Assembly (NCBI GenBank): GCA_947505055.1
Contig: CANNLO010000049.1
Location: 1 to 20,799 of the forward strand
Source of the DNA: Methylococcaceae bacterium
GTDB taxonomy: Bacteria > Pseudomonadota > Gammaproteobacteria > Methylococcales > Methylomonadaceae
Reading direction: 5' to 3'
Length of the DNA stretch: 20,799 nucleotides
Part shown: in pieces, positions 1 to 8,476 of the stretch
How positions within the stretch are numbered: position 1 is the stretch's first letter
How the letters are laid out: the number at the start of each line of letters is the position of its first letter
The notes under the pieces: generated by a model
What the model was told of the DNA's origin: nothing
What the model saw: the letters and a program-made list of their open reading frames with translations, nothing else
Database searches by the model: none
Program-made: the position numbers and the translations under genes

Positions 1-235
1 CACCTGCGGTGACACGCACCAACTTGCCTTGTGCTTGTTCTATTTGGTAATGCAAACCTCGCAATACATTGGCAGCAGATTTAGAGTGGTTGTCCTGTAC
101 AAAATTGGCTTTAACACCCGTGAGATTTTGGAAAGTTTGTTGATTAAAGCTCTCGAAGAAAAAGCCCCTATCGTCACCAAATACTTTAGGTTCCAGTATC
201 AGCACCTCTGGAATGGCAGTTTGTACGACTTGCAT
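1..235 (-). CDS. rfbC: dTDP-4-dehydrorhamnose 3,5-epimerase, N-terminal 78 residues
   Basis: RmlC epimerises C3 and C5 of dTDP-4-keto-6-deoxyglucose in the cytoplasmic dTDP-L-rhamnose pathway. The gene runs off the left edge, so only residues 1-78 are visible, less than half of a normal RmlC of about 180 residues. The family signature is clear: FGDDRGFFFE at about residues 19-28, QDNHSKS at 46-52 and VLRGLHYQ at 57-64, where His62 is the expected catalytic base, then QGKLVRV. The ATG at 235-233 overlaps the last base of the upstream rfbA stop codon (TAATG), which points to translational coupling. Identification is firm; the rest of the gene and its left neighbours are not visible. Confidence 0.95.
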   Translation of the reverse strand, partial: MQVVQTAIPEVLILEPKVFGDDRGFFFESFNQQTFQNLTGVKANFVQDNHSKSAANVLRGLHYQIEQAQGKLVRVTAG

Positions 236-1110
236 TAAAACACCTGCTCATTTAAAAGTTGTTTCAAGTATTGCCCATAATTATTTTTAATGTATTTGTC
301 TGCCAATTTATCTAAAGCTTCTGCATCAATGAATTGCATACGGTAGGCAATTTCTTCAGGGCAAGCAATCTTTAAGCCCTGGCGCTTTTCTATGGTTTGA
401 ATAAAGGATGAAGCTTCCAACAATGATTCATGCGTACCCGTATCCAACCATGCAATACCACGTCTCATCACCTCTACCTTTAGCTCACCACGTTGTAAAT
501 ACTCACGGTTCACATCGGTAATTTCCAACTCCCCACGGGGCGATGGCTTTAGATTCTTAGCAATCTCAACCACCTGATTGTCGTAAAAATACAGACCCGT
601 CACAGCGTATCTGGATTTAGGGGCTTTTGGTTTTTCTTCTAAGCTAATCGCTTGACCTTGTGCGTTAAACTCAACGACACCGTAACGCTCCGGATCGCTA
701 ACTGGGTAAGCAAATACGGTAGCACCTTGAGTCATATTTGCAGCGGATTGTGTTTTTTGTGCAAGTTCGTGACCGTAGAAAATATTGTCGCCTAACACCA
801 AGGCGCAGCTGTCATTGCCAATAAAGCTTTCACCTATAATAAAAGCTTGTGCCAAGCCATCAGGCGAAGGTTGCACGGCATATTGGATGTCCATGCCCCA
901 CAGACTGCCATCCCCTAACAACTGCTTGAAGCGTGGGGTATCTTCCGGCGTAGATATGACCAACACTTCGCGGATGCCGGCTAACATCAGCGTGGTGAGC
1001 GGATAGTAAATCATCGGCTTGTCGTATACAGGTAGCAACTGCTTTGATACTACCTGAGTGACTGGGTATAAACGTGTGCCTGAACCACCGGCTAAAATAA
1101 TTCCTTTCAT
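235..1110 (-). CDS. rfbA: Glucose-1-phosphate thymidylyltransferase
   Basis: RmlA joins dTTP and glucose-1-phosphate to give dTDP-glucose, the first step towards dTDP-L-rhamnose. The 291-residue protein has the full family length. It carries the nucleotide-binding signature GGSGTRLYP at residues 8-16, the metal-site motif LGDN at 106-109, EEKP at 158-161, WLDTGTH at 221-227 and the typical ending NNYGQYL. The frame is open for 24 more codons upstream, but MKGIILAGG is the family N-terminus and a GGAGAAG ribosome site lies 7 bases before this ATG, so I start here. It is coupled to rfbC by TAATG. The rmlB and rmlD partners are not in the window. Upstream lies a gene-free gap ending in a possible rmlB remnant. 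Confidence 0.96.
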   Translation of the reverse strand: MKGIILAGGSGTRLYPVTQVVSKQLLPVYDKPMIYYPLTTLMLAGIREVLVISTPEDTPRFKQLLGDGSLWGMDIQYAVQPSPDGLAQAFIIGESFIGNDSCALVLGDNIFYGHELAQKTQSAANMTQGATVFAYPVSDPERYGVVEFNAQGQAISLEEKPKAPKSRYAVTGLYFYDNQVVEIAKNLKPSPRGELEITDVNREYLQRGELKVEVMRRGIAWLDTGTHESLLEASSFIQTIEKRQGLKIACPEEIAYRMQFIDAEALDKLADKYIKNNYGQYLKQLLNEQVF

Positions 1111-1172
1111 GCTAATTCTTCTCCGCGATCTGCATAATTTTTTGCTACCCAATGATTGCGCCATAATCTTTC
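1107..1172 (-). pseudogene. Possible 3' remnant of an rmlB-like gene
   Basis: A 21-codon open stretch ends in TGA at 1109-1107, overlapping the rfbA ATG as ATGA. It reads [20 protein letters not shown] plus a final Ala. The WVxKNYxxRG pattern resembles, from memory, the extreme C-terminus of some RmlB (dTDP-glucose 4,6-dehydratase) proteins, and rmlB is often upstream of rmlA. An in-frame stop lies immediately upstream and there is no start codon, so it is not a working gene. The ATGA overlap is what an intact upstream neighbour would leave. The homology is inference only, since 21 residues are too few to be sure. Confidence 0.35.
1118..1124 (-). promoter_or_regulatory. Ribosome binding site of rfbA
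   Basis: GGAGAAG on the minus strand, 7 bases before the ATG at 1110. It decides between this start and an upstream in-frame ATG/TTG extension that would add residues absent from RmlA proteins. The site lies inside the short remnant frame described at 1107-1172. Confidence 0.7.
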
Positions 1173-1565
1173 TCAGTGACAAACCTAAAATAATTATGAA
1201 CTGAGGCTGGTGTTCGAAGATATATAATATAATGCCGTATGTAGAAAATTATTGCAGGTTAACTAAAATAGTTAAAATTAATTTAAACAACACTTACTCG
1301 CTGTAAAAAAAATCTTTCTTATCTTTGTACTCTTGCAAAAAATCATACTTGATGGTTCTTTCAACTGCACAGTTGCCCACTGCCATATAGGAAATACAAT
1401 GTGGCAATATACCTACCAAACGTAGCGATTTCCCTTTTACTTAGGTCATTCTCTCGCGCTATCACAGTGATTTCCCCGTAGCTATTCCAAGTGAAATTAC
1501 CAGTTTAATAGTGTTCTTATGTTCCTAAGCATTAGCATCCAACTATGTATACGTTCAGCTTGTAA
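1173..1565. other. Gene-free spacer between rmd and rfbA
   Basis: No gene of supportable quality is present. On the minus strand two overlapping frames stay open for 47-48 codons (1504-1361 and 1440-1294) without a usable start. The second contains a 30-codon ATG frame at 1386-1294 with no ribosome site before it. A plus-strand frame is open over much of the same stretch, so chance in AT-rich DNA is possible. If the minus-strand frames are real, they look like one protein tail broken by a frameshift. I do not recognise the residues. I see no convincing terminator hairpin or promoter, although the AT-rich part near 1210-1235 could hold a -10 box. Confidence 0.4.
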
Positions 1566-2453
1566 TTAATCATTACCTCCATCACTTTCCAACATCCATT
1601 TAAGCGTATCCATTAGTGAGACATTAGAAACAACACCAATAGCTGAAACCAGCTTGACTCTTGAGCCAACTTGTCGATGTACCTCGCCCACTCGAACAAA
1701 ATTGGGGTTAACAAGAATCTCTATATTATGACTGGTAATTTCGCGCATCATCTGGATCACTTCAAGCAGAGAGTATCCCTGTCCAGAGCAAATATTGAAA
1801 ACCTCTCCTGAAACACCAGATTCAACTAAGCGGCGATAACACTTAACAACCGATCTCACATCGGAAAAATCACGTATAACATCCAAATTACCCAACTCTA
1901 TCACCGGTGCTAGTCGTCTAAAATGATCAACAATTTTAGGAAGTAAGAAACTTAATGACTGCCCAACACCCGTATAGTTAAAGGGACGTACCAGAGTAAT
2001 CGGCAACTGATCAAACCACAATCGTGCCATATATTCCATTGATAGCTTACTTACCGCATAATCATTCATAGGCGAAGCTACCGTAGTTTCATCGATAGAC
2101 TCAATAGCATTACCATATACGTTAGCGCTACTTGCCAGCAATACGGACTTTGGTTTGCTACCACTTTTAACTATAGATTCGAGCAGGTTGCGCGTACCAA
2201 CCACATTTGTGCGGTAAATTTCATCAGCATCACCATGTCCAACAAATGCTATACCTGCAAGATGTACAACCACATCAGGTTTAGTCTGAATCAATATTTC
2301 CAGTAGCCCTATGCGATCAAGCAAATTACAACAAATAACCCCATCAGTTGCATTGTCATCCAAACCAACCACGGTATAACCTTCTGAGAAAAATTCCCGC
2401 GCCATATAACGGCCGGTGAATCCATTAATCCCAGTAATAAGCACTGTAGGCAT
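1566..2453 (-). CDS. rmd: GDP-6-deoxy-D-mannose reductase (GDP-D-rhamnose synthesis)
   Basis: An extended short-chain dehydrogenase that most likely reduces GDP-4-keto-6-deoxy-D-mannose, the product of Gmd, to GDP-D-rhamnose. The 295 residues fit Rmd. The Rossmann motif GINGFTG is at residues 8-14, SSAN at 108-111 and the catalytic YAVSK at 132-136. VRPFNYTGVGQ followed by LPKIVDHFRR (about 156-180) is the substrate-side sequence typical of Rmd. The ATG follows the gmd stop after one base (TAACATG), so the two consecutive pathway enzymes are coupled. A GDP-6-deoxy-talose synthase is the main alternative, since the C4 stereochemistry cannot be read from motifs. After its stop comes a 455-base gap before rfbA. 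Confidence 0.85.
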   Translation of the reverse strand: MPTVLITGINGFTGRYMAREFFSEGYTVVGLDDNATDGVICCNLLDRIGLLEILIQTKPDVVVHLAGIAFVGHGDADEIYRTNVVGTRNLLESIVKSGSKPKSVLLASSANVYGNAIESIDETTVASPMNDYAVSKLSMEYMARLWFDQLPITLVRPFNYTGVGQSLSFLLPKIVDHFRRLAPVIELGNLDVIRDFSDVRSVVKCYRRLVESGVSGEVFNICSGQGYSLLEVIQMMREITSHNIEILVNPNFVRVGEVHRQVGSRVKLVSAIGVVSNVSLMDTLKWMLESDGGND

Positions 2454-2454
2454 G

Positions 2455-3492
2455 TTAATAGGAAATCCCAGATAGGTTCCGCCTAACGTCTGCTTCCACC
2501 ATCATTTGGCACAACTCCTCTAAAGTAGTTTTAGGGTTCCAGCCCAACTCATTCCTAGCCTTTTCAAAATCTCCAATCAGAAGCTCCACTTCAGTCGGAC
2601 GATAATATTGAGGATTAACTTGCACTAATATTTTTCCACTTTTGGTATCAATGGCCATTTCATTTTCTGCAGAGCCTTTCCAAGCCAACTCAAAACCCAC
2701 CGCCTTGGCTGCTAGCGTTACAAAGTTACGCACTGTTTCAGTGCGATTAGTCGCAAGCACATATGTATCGGGCTTATCTACTTGTAACATCCGCCACATA
2801 CCTACTACATACTCCTTAGCAAAGCCCCAATCACGCTTTGCGTCCAAATTACCCAACTCCAGCACATCAAGCTGACCTAGGCTAATTTTAGCCAAACTAT
2901 CAGTAATTTTACGTGTAACAAACTCACGACCTCGCAACGGCGACTCATGATTAAACAAAATGCCACTACTTGCGAATATATTGTAGCTTTCGCGGTAATT
3001 AATAGTCATCCAATGTGCGTATAGCTTAGCTACACCATAAGGACTACGTGGGTAAAAAGGAGTCGACTCTACTTGTGGAATAGCCTGCACTTTACCAAAC
3101 ATTTCAGAAGTGCTGGCTTGGTAAAATCGAATTTCTGGATTAACAATCCGAATCGCCTCAAGTAGGTTCACTGGACCAAGGCCAGTAATCTCGGCAGTCG
3201 TAATCGGTTGATCGAACGATACACCAACAAAGCTTTGAGCCGCAAGATTATAAACCTCCGTAACACATATACGCTCTAATAGACGAATACTAGAACTTAA
3301 ATCAGTAAGGTCATACTCAACTAAATGCAAGTTGTGGTGCTTATCTATTCCTAGTTCTTCAATCCTCCAAAAATTCACCGAACTAGTACGACGGTATGTA
3401 CCGTACACAGTGTATCCTTTGCTTAATAGCAATTCAGCAAGATAAGCGCCATCTTGACCTGTAATGCCCGTAATGAGTGCTTTTTTTGTCAC
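2455..3492 (-). CDS. gmd: GDP-mannose 4,6-dehydratase
   Basis: Gmd converts GDP-D-mannose to GDP-4-keto-6-deoxy-D-mannose, the branch point to GDP-D-rhamnose (via Rmd, next gene) or GDP-fucose. The 345 residues match the family. The signature [12 protein letters not shown] lies at residues 9-20, the NADP-binding YRRTSS at 33-38, STSEMFG at 127-133 with the catalytic Ser/Thr-Glu pair, and YGVAK with Tyr152 and Lys156. NHESPLRG at 181-188 is also characteristic. The start codon is GTG at 3492, preceded by AGGTAG; a stop lies three codons upstream, so no longer start is possible. GDP-mannose would come from ManC at the right end of the window. Confidence 0.96.
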   Translation of the reverse strand: MTKKALITGITGQDGAYLAELLLSKGYTVYGTYRRTSSVNFWRIEELGIDKHHNLHLVEYDLTDLSSSIRLLERICVTEVYNLAAQSFVGVSFDQPITTAEITGLGPVNLLEAIRIVNPEIRFYQASTSEMFGKVQAIPQVESTPFYPRSPYGVAKLYAHWMTINYRESYNIFASSGILFNHESPLRGREFVTRKITDSLAKISLGQLDVLELGNLDAKRDWGFAKEYVVGMWRMLQVDKPDTYVLATNRTETVRNFVTLAAKAVGFELAWKGSAENEMAIDTKSGKILVQVNPQYYRPTEVELLIGDFEKARNELGWNPKTTLEELCQMMVEADVRRNLSGISY

Positions 3493-3632
3493 TTTAATCT
3501 ACCTATAAAAAAATATTACTTAAATTAAGACTTCAGCTCCAACTTAAGCTGAGCGATACTATTCAACCTTTGTCCTTCTAACAAGTACAATTAACAGAAA
3601 ATGATATTGCACAATCTGCACAAAATGCAGGA

Positions 3633-4772
3633 TTATGCTTGCTGAGAAAATGACTGCAGTAATTGTTTAACGAGAGTGGCGGGTTTGAAAATATTAACAA
3701 CTGCATTTAATCCCGCATCGGATAAGACTGAATACAACTTAGGATCATCTATTAGTCGTTCAATAGCAAATCCAATCTCATCAGATGAGCATGGTGAAAT
3801 TACAATTCCAGCACCCGTCATCCGAGTTAACTCTGCACTACCTGAGCCAAGTATGTCGGTAGATATAATAGGTAGGCCATAGGCCATAGCTTCTAATTGC
3901 ACCATTCCATACATTTCCTGCTTTGTTATAGAGGGAAAGCAAAAAATATCGGCATGACTTAAATAGTTATCACGCACATCTTCCGTGACTGCCCCATGTA
4001 ACAAGACAGACTGCTCCAAGCCCAATTCGGAAATCAATGCAAGTAAATACGCTTTTAACGGACCATCTCCTAAAACATCTACACGAATATGATGTTTATT
4101 AAGTAAAAACGGGATGGCGCGAACTAAATACTCCAATCCTTTATATTCAACAAGCCGCCCTATTGCAAGCACCCTAATTTCTTTTTTTCCAACCAATGTA
4201 CGAGGTAAGTTGATATGCAAATTAGCTATCGTCACGAGACGTGCATCAATTGGATAAGGAACAACCTTACCCTTTGATTGAAGTAATGATGCATGTCGAC
4301 TAAATTGCAAATGTGCATTTGTTGGCGCAACAACGACGTCAGCTCTTGAAATAACCCAGAGTTCCAGAGGTCTTATAAGCCAGCCTATTAACCCCTTGTT
4401 AATAATATCTGAGTGCCAATATAGAACAACTTTATCCTTATAGCCTGATAACATCAAAGAAATTATAGCGAATGGATTAGGAAGATGAACGACGACGACA
4501 TCGCATTCTGTGGAAAGTCGCTTAAAATTTAAAAAATAACCAATACTTATTGGCGCATGTAAAATTTTGACATGCTTAGAGGAGTGTATTTCTGCAATAT
4601 TACCACTAACTGATAATATTTCAGTCGTATTTGAATCACCGAAAGCAACAACTGTATTAGCATTTCCCTGATTGGTTAAACCCACGGCAAGGTTATATGT
4701 TACTGTTTCAATTCCACCCCAGTTTGGCGGGAAAAACTTTCCAAGCTGAAGTAAAGTATGCTTTGTCTTCAT
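3633..4772 (-). CDS. GT4-family glycosyltransferase
   Basis: A retaining GT-B glycosyltransferase expected to add one sugar to the lipid-linked repeat unit at the inner face of the membrane. Of 379 residues, GGIE near 19-22 is the N-terminal glycine-rich loop and GRLVEYKG at about 205-212 begins the nucleotide-binding half. EMYGMVQLE (Glu286-x7-Glu294) followed by AMAYGLP is the donor-binding E-x7-E motif. I use the ATG at 4772; a GTG four codons upstream (4784) is possible but has no better ribosome site. Donor and acceptor cannot be read. With GDP-mannose and GDP-rhamnose made in this locus, a mannosyl- or rhamnosyltransferase role is plausible. Confidence 0.9.
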   Translation of the reverse strand: MKTKHTLLQLGKFFPPNWGGIETVTYNLAVGLTNQGNANTVVAFGDSNTTEILSVSGNIAEIHSSKHVKILHAPISIGYFLNFKRLSTECDVVVVHLPNPFAIISLMLSGYKDKVVLYWHSDIINKGLIGWLIRPLELWVISRADVVVAPTNAHLQFSRHASLLQSKGKVVPYPIDARLVTIANLHINLPRTLVGKKEIRVLAIGRLVEYKGLEYLVRAIPFLLNKHHIRVDVLGDGPLKAYLLALISELGLEQSVLLHGAVTEDVRDNYLSHADIFCFPSITKQEMYGMVQLEAMAYGLPIISTDILGSGSAELTRMTGAGIVISPCSSDEIGFAIERLIDDPKLYSVLSDAGLNAVVNIFKPATLVKQLLQSFSQQA

Positions 4773-4854
4773 ATTATATATCACTAGTTTTTTGCACGAT
4801 AAAGTTAAATATCCAATTTTTGATTGATTTCTATTTTTTTAAAATTCAAACTAC

Positions 4855-5952
4855 TCACTCCTGAGCAATATTTTCATTGATGTGGTTCAGCAGTTTTTCA
4901 GCAGCACTCTGCCAAGAGTACTTCAAAACCCAATTTCTTCCGGCATCCTGCAGCAACATCCTCCAATTATCATCAACTACAATCCGCCTAAGCGCATTTT
5001 GAATTGACGCCGGAGATGCAGGATCAAAATAACCGACTGCATTTCCACAAACCTCTGGAATTGAAGTCGCATTAGACGCGATAACAGGACAGCCACACGC
5101 CATGGCCTCAAGGGGAGGAATTCCAAACCCCTCGTAAAGGGAAGGGAATACGAAAGCTCGTGCATTTGAGTAAAGCGCCTTAAGTTGTGCGTCATCAACT
5201 CGACCTACTTTAATTACCCGCTCATCCTCTAAAACCCCATAATTCGCAAATACTGCTGAATTAGCCCCCCCCACGACCACAAGGACGGGGAATTGATCTA
5301 CATGTAAATCCAAAAAAGCGTTAATTAAAAAAGAGAAATTCTTAGATGGATTTGCACTACCAACAGCCAAAAAATATCTATTTTTCGTTAAATTATACTT
5401 TGCCAACACAGTTTCATCTGAATTTATTTTATGTATATGATCTACTCCACAAGGAATAATACTAAACATGTCACGACTAACACCTAGATGATAGCAAAGT
5501 CTGTCCCTTGAGAATTCAGATATAGTTAGCAATAGATAACAAAACTTAGATTGCAACAAGAATTGAGCTCTATACCATGCCACAAATAACCTACTATACA
5601 CCTGAGGTAAGTCAAAAATTGCCGCATCGAAAATCGTAAAAATTTGATGCCGTTTTAACATCGGCGCACTTCCAGACAAATTAATTAACAGTGAATTCTT
5701 AACAAACAGCGGCAGCGATATTTGCTCCCATAAATGAGAAGAAAATCCAGGCAATTCAATTACCCGAATATTCTTTAAAGAAGGCAAATTTACCTTTACA
5801 TTCATTGGAATGACTAAGCAAAAATCAAACAATACTGAACTCTGATCATTAGCAACTAGCGCATCTAAAGCTAAAACAATTTCCAGTGCAAAACGTTGTG
5901 CGCCTGTAGTGGGTTGCCCCAAAAATTTACCGTTAATATAAATAGTAGACAT
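4855..5952 (-). CDS. GT4-family glycosyltransferase, mannosyltransferase-like
   Basis: A second GT-B retaining transferase for repeat-unit assembly, 365 residues. The N-terminal TTGAQRF at about 15-21 and the layout resemble O-antigen mannosyl/rhamnosyltransferases of the WbdA/MtfB kind. VGSANPSKN at about 197-205 is the phosphate-loop region. [18 protein letters not shown] contains the classical E-x7-E pair Glu274 and Glu282. The ATG is three bases after the stop of the upstream wzy-like gene, so the two are probably co-translated. Family assignment is firm; use of a GDP-sugar donor is inferred from resemblance and from the GDP-sugar genes in the locus. Confidence 0.92.
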   Translation of the reverse strand: MSTIYINGKFLGQPTTGAQRFALEIVLALDALVANDQSSVLFDFCLVIPMNVKVNLPSLKNIRVIELPGFSSHLWEQISLPLFVKNSLLINLSGSAPMLKRHQIFTIFDAAIFDLPQVYSRLFVAWYRAQFLLQSKFCYLLLTISEFSRDRLCYHLGVSRDMFSIIPCGVDHIHKINSDETVLAKYNLTKNRYFLAVGSANPSKNFSFLINAFLDLHVDQFPVLVVVGGANSAVFANYGVLEDERVIKVGRVDDAQLKALYSNARAFVFPSLYEGFGIPPLEAMACGCPVIASNATSIPEVCGNAVGYFDPASPASIQNALRRIVVDDNWRMLLQDAGRNWVLKYSWQSAAEKLLNHINENIAQE

Positions 5953-5955
5953 AAT

Positions 5956-7179
5956 CTAATCTACTTGGGTTTGCGAGCTTGTTTTGACAAAGCGAAGACG
6001 ATGAAAAACATTAAAAATAAAAGAAAATATCAGTAAAGACAACAGAGCAGCCCCTAACTCATTACCAACCCCGCTCGTTACTAGGTATAACATAACAATA
6101 AAGGTCATTTCAAGTGCACCCCTAACCCTGAGTGTGCTTCCAACCCACATGATTGCAAGCATCAACATCAAATAAGTAAAAACATTAATTATCAACACAT
6201 AAATAGACTTAAATAATGACAAATAGAGAACCCCATTAATTCCAGCCATGTAACTTGCTGCTATCAGATCATCTCCTGGATTATTTAATTTGAACAGCTC
6301 AACTTCTGGAACATTATCGGGCAAAAAAGAGCTGGTCAAAAAACCACTCAACACTTGCTTTTGTAAAAATAAGTCATCGAACTTTAGCGTCTGAATGAAA
6401 AAAAATGGTGTATTCTCAATAATTACTGCTGAATTTGAAAAACTGGATAGACGACCGGCTAATCTGCCAAGCAAAAACTCACCGGACGACATCTCTTCAA
6501 CATCACTCCCCCTCAACGTTGATCTTGCATCATAAAGTGGATGAATTGAAATGAGAGTCAGGCCAATTAAAAATCCCGACAGTAGTCTGTTTTTACGATA
6601 AAAGCGAAGAAACTCATCGTAGTATTTAACTGTTAATATCATAGGTATAAAAAGAAATACTCCTATGCTTGAGCGCATTAGTGAGAGCGTAATTACCAAC
6701 AATATAATCAATATATCCAACACCGACTTTTTAGGGGTCATCAGCACAAGTAAATAAACCGCCCAAAATATGTTAAAACGTATAGTTATTTGAATGATTA
6801 CTTTCATTGCTATTGGAGCATCAAAGACTTCCGCACTGGCAACTCCTACGCCATAAAAATATGTAATGAATATATTCCAAATAAGCATCGTAAACGTTAA
6901 ACCCACAAATAATCCATACCAATGAGGTTTAGCAAAGTTTGGTTGTCGCAACTTAAACCAGCTATAGAGTTTCCATAATATGGGGAACGGAACAAGGGCT
7001 AATAAAACATTCATAACCAGCAAATAGCTTCCCATGTATGCTTGGCTACCAAGAAAATCGCCATTATATTTTTGATATACCAATGTGTAAAAAAAACTCA
7101 GAGCACTTGAGCCAATAAATACATACATGACTGCATTTGATGCAGCCGCCTCCTTATATATTTTTGTTAGAAAAGACAT
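5956..7179 (-). CDS. wzy: O-antigen/oligosaccharide repeat unit polymerase (Wzy-like)
   Basis: A 407-residue membrane protein expected to link flipped repeat units on the periplasmic side. I count about ten hydrophobic segments (near 15-32, 47-67, 86-108, 125-147, 153-181, 197-212, then 313-346 as one or two, 355-369 and 372-392). One large hydrophilic loop spans about 213-312, the arrangement typical of Wzy. The loop starts DARSTLRGSD and contains GRLAGRLSSFSN (about 238-249), an arginine-rich stretch of the kind placed in the Wzy active site. Polymerases diverge strongly, so topology and position next to wzx and glycosyltransferases carry the call. It starts at ATG with no clear ribosome site. 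Confidence 0.82.
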   Translation of the reverse strand: MSFLTKIYKEAAASNAVMYVFIGSSALSFFYTLVYQKYNGDFLGSQAYMGSYLLVMNVLLALVPFPILWKLYSWFKLRQPNFAKPHWYGLFVGLTFTMLIWNIFITYFYGVGVASAEVFDAPIAMKVIIQITIRFNIFWAVYLLVLMTPKKSVLDILIILLVITLSLMRSSIGVFLFIPMILTVKYYDEFLRFYRKNRLLSGFLIGLTLISIHPLYDARSTLRGSDVEEMSSGEFLLGRLAGRLSSFSNSAVIIENTPFFFIQTLKFDDLFLQKQVLSGFLTSSFLPDNVPEVELFKLNNPGDDLIAASYMAGINGVLYLSLFKSIYVLIINVFTYLMLMLAIMWVGSTLRVRGALEMTFIVMLYLVTSGVGNELGAALLSLLIFSFIFNVFHRLRFVKTSSQTQVD

Positions 7180-7226
7180 TTTATTTAGTTTTCAACACCA
7201 AATTTACAAACATATGCAAGCGCAAC

Positions 7227-8450
7227 TTAAAGTTCACATATAGTAGAAATTAATTCGGTTATTCTTGATGCTGAGTAAACCCAAGAACAATCTTCAGAGA
7301 CATTACGTGCGCCGACTTGCAAGTTTTTACGAATACTACCGTCCGTTAAATAAGAATTTAATTTATCTTTCAGCATATCACCGGGTGTTTCATTATCAAA
7401 GATCAGTCCGTCTTTCATATCATGTATTTCATCTATGAAATTTCTTGATTTTGATGCAAGAACAGGCACTCCGTAAGTACGAGCCCACATTAGCGGGCCA
7501 CTTGCTGATCCAGACCCAGTTTCACGGTAAGGTAATATTAAAAGGTCAAGTCCGCTGATAAACTCTGGCACTTCAGAAGATTTAAGAAAACCAGGAAAAT
7601 TTACGACATCATCGAGTTTATTTTTTCTTGAAAACGCACGCAACGAGTCAAAATATGCTTGATCTGAATTTGATATCGCACCACCAGCAAATACAAATTC
7701 GACCCTATCCGTCAATTTAAGCCCATTAGATCTAAGTTCAAAAATTGCCGATAACAAAATATCTAGTCCCTTAGAGTACGAGATGTATCCAAAGTAACCG
7801 ATTTTTAACTTTCCATTGTTTGGAGTAGCCAGAAAATCGGGGGCAACGTCTATCATATGAGGATTCTTAATCACCATAACTTTCACATCATGACATTTGA
7901 GTCGACGCAATTTATTCTGCAATGATTTTTTAGCGCGATCAGTGAGCGTAATTACATTGTGATCTTGCCTGTAGAAATTCCTCTCAATAAAATCAGAAAA
8001 AAGTAAATTAAAGACTTTTCTACATCCGCGGACGAATCTATATTTTTCATATCTTTCAAAAAAGGGGAACAGATTAACAACGCAAGAGTCAGGGTCATGA
8101 ATAGTTACAAGACTTTTAAGGCTTGGTTTAATCTGCTTCAGGTAATTAATAAATAAAAACTCACGATGCTCAAGCAATCCAATGTCTGTAATTACAACAT
8201 CAAATCCTGCTAAGTGGCCACGCTGATCAAGAAAATTAACCAACTCCCGAATCCCAATACTTTTAGCAACACGTTCATCACGTTGAATAATATCGATTAG
8301 CGAAAGTAAATCCACAATATCCAGCGTTGCTGACGCGTACTTCTCTAACATATCAATAACGATCTGTGAATAAGCTCTTACTCCTCCCCCATAAGTATCT
8401 GGGTGGCGAACGTATAAAACTTTTATCTTATCTTTTTTGATCTTTTCCAC
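7227..8450 (-). CDS. Glycosyltransferase, GT4-like with an atypical donor motif
   Basis: A 407-residue GT-B protein. GGGVRAY at 21-27 is the N-terminal glycine loop and GYFGYISYSKGLD at 218-230 is the start of the nucleotide-binding half. Where GT4 enzymes usually have E-G-F-G-x4-E, this protein has LPYRETGSGSASGPLMWA (about 306-323). A glutamate (Glu310) is kept but the second is replaced, so donor binding may differ from the two GT4 enzymes downstream. The start is GTG at 8450 with a stop two codons upstream and no obvious Shine-Dalgarno sequence. The donor is unknown. It lies 26 bases after the GT8-like gene and 47 bases before wzy. Confidence 0.85.
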   Translation of the reverse strand: MEKIKKDKIKVLYVRHPDTYGGGVRAYSQIVIDMLEKYASATLDIVDLLSLIDIIQRDERVAKSIGIRELVNFLDQRGHLAGFDVVITDIGLLEHREFLFINYLKQIKPSLKSLVTIHDPDSCVVNLFPFFERYEKYRFVRGCRKVFNLLFSDFIERNFYRQDHNVITLTDRAKKSLQNKLRRLKCHDVKVMVIKNPHMIDVAPDFLATPNNGKLKIGYFGYISYSKGLDILLSAIFELRSNGLKLTDRVEFVFAGGAISNSDQAYFDSLRAFSRKNKLDDVVNFPGFLKSSEVPEFISGLDLLILPYRETGSGSASGPLMWARTYGVPVLASKSRNFIDEIHDMKDGLIFDNETPGDMLKDKLNSYLTDGSIRKNLQVGARNVSEDCSWVYSASRITELISTICEL

Positions 8451-8476
8451 AATCTATTGTCGAATGAATTAGCAAC

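Noticed and set aside
29..238. Plus-strand open frame over rfbC
   Set aside because: It is the shadow of rfbC, whose motifs are clear on the minus strand.
1111..1182. N-terminal extension of RmlA by 24 codons
   Set aside because: RmlA proteins start at MKGIILAGG, a good ribosome site precedes that ATG, and the extension overlaps the possible rmlB remnant in another frame.
3616..3630. Inverted repeat CTGCA-5-TGCAG after the GT4 stop as a terminator
   Set aside because: The stem is only five base pairs and no T-run follows on the minus strand; gmd just downstream would be cut off from its locus.
4977..5198. Second minus-strand open frame inside the GT4 gene
   Set aside because: It overlaps the catalytic region of the real gene in another frame and has no recognisable domain.
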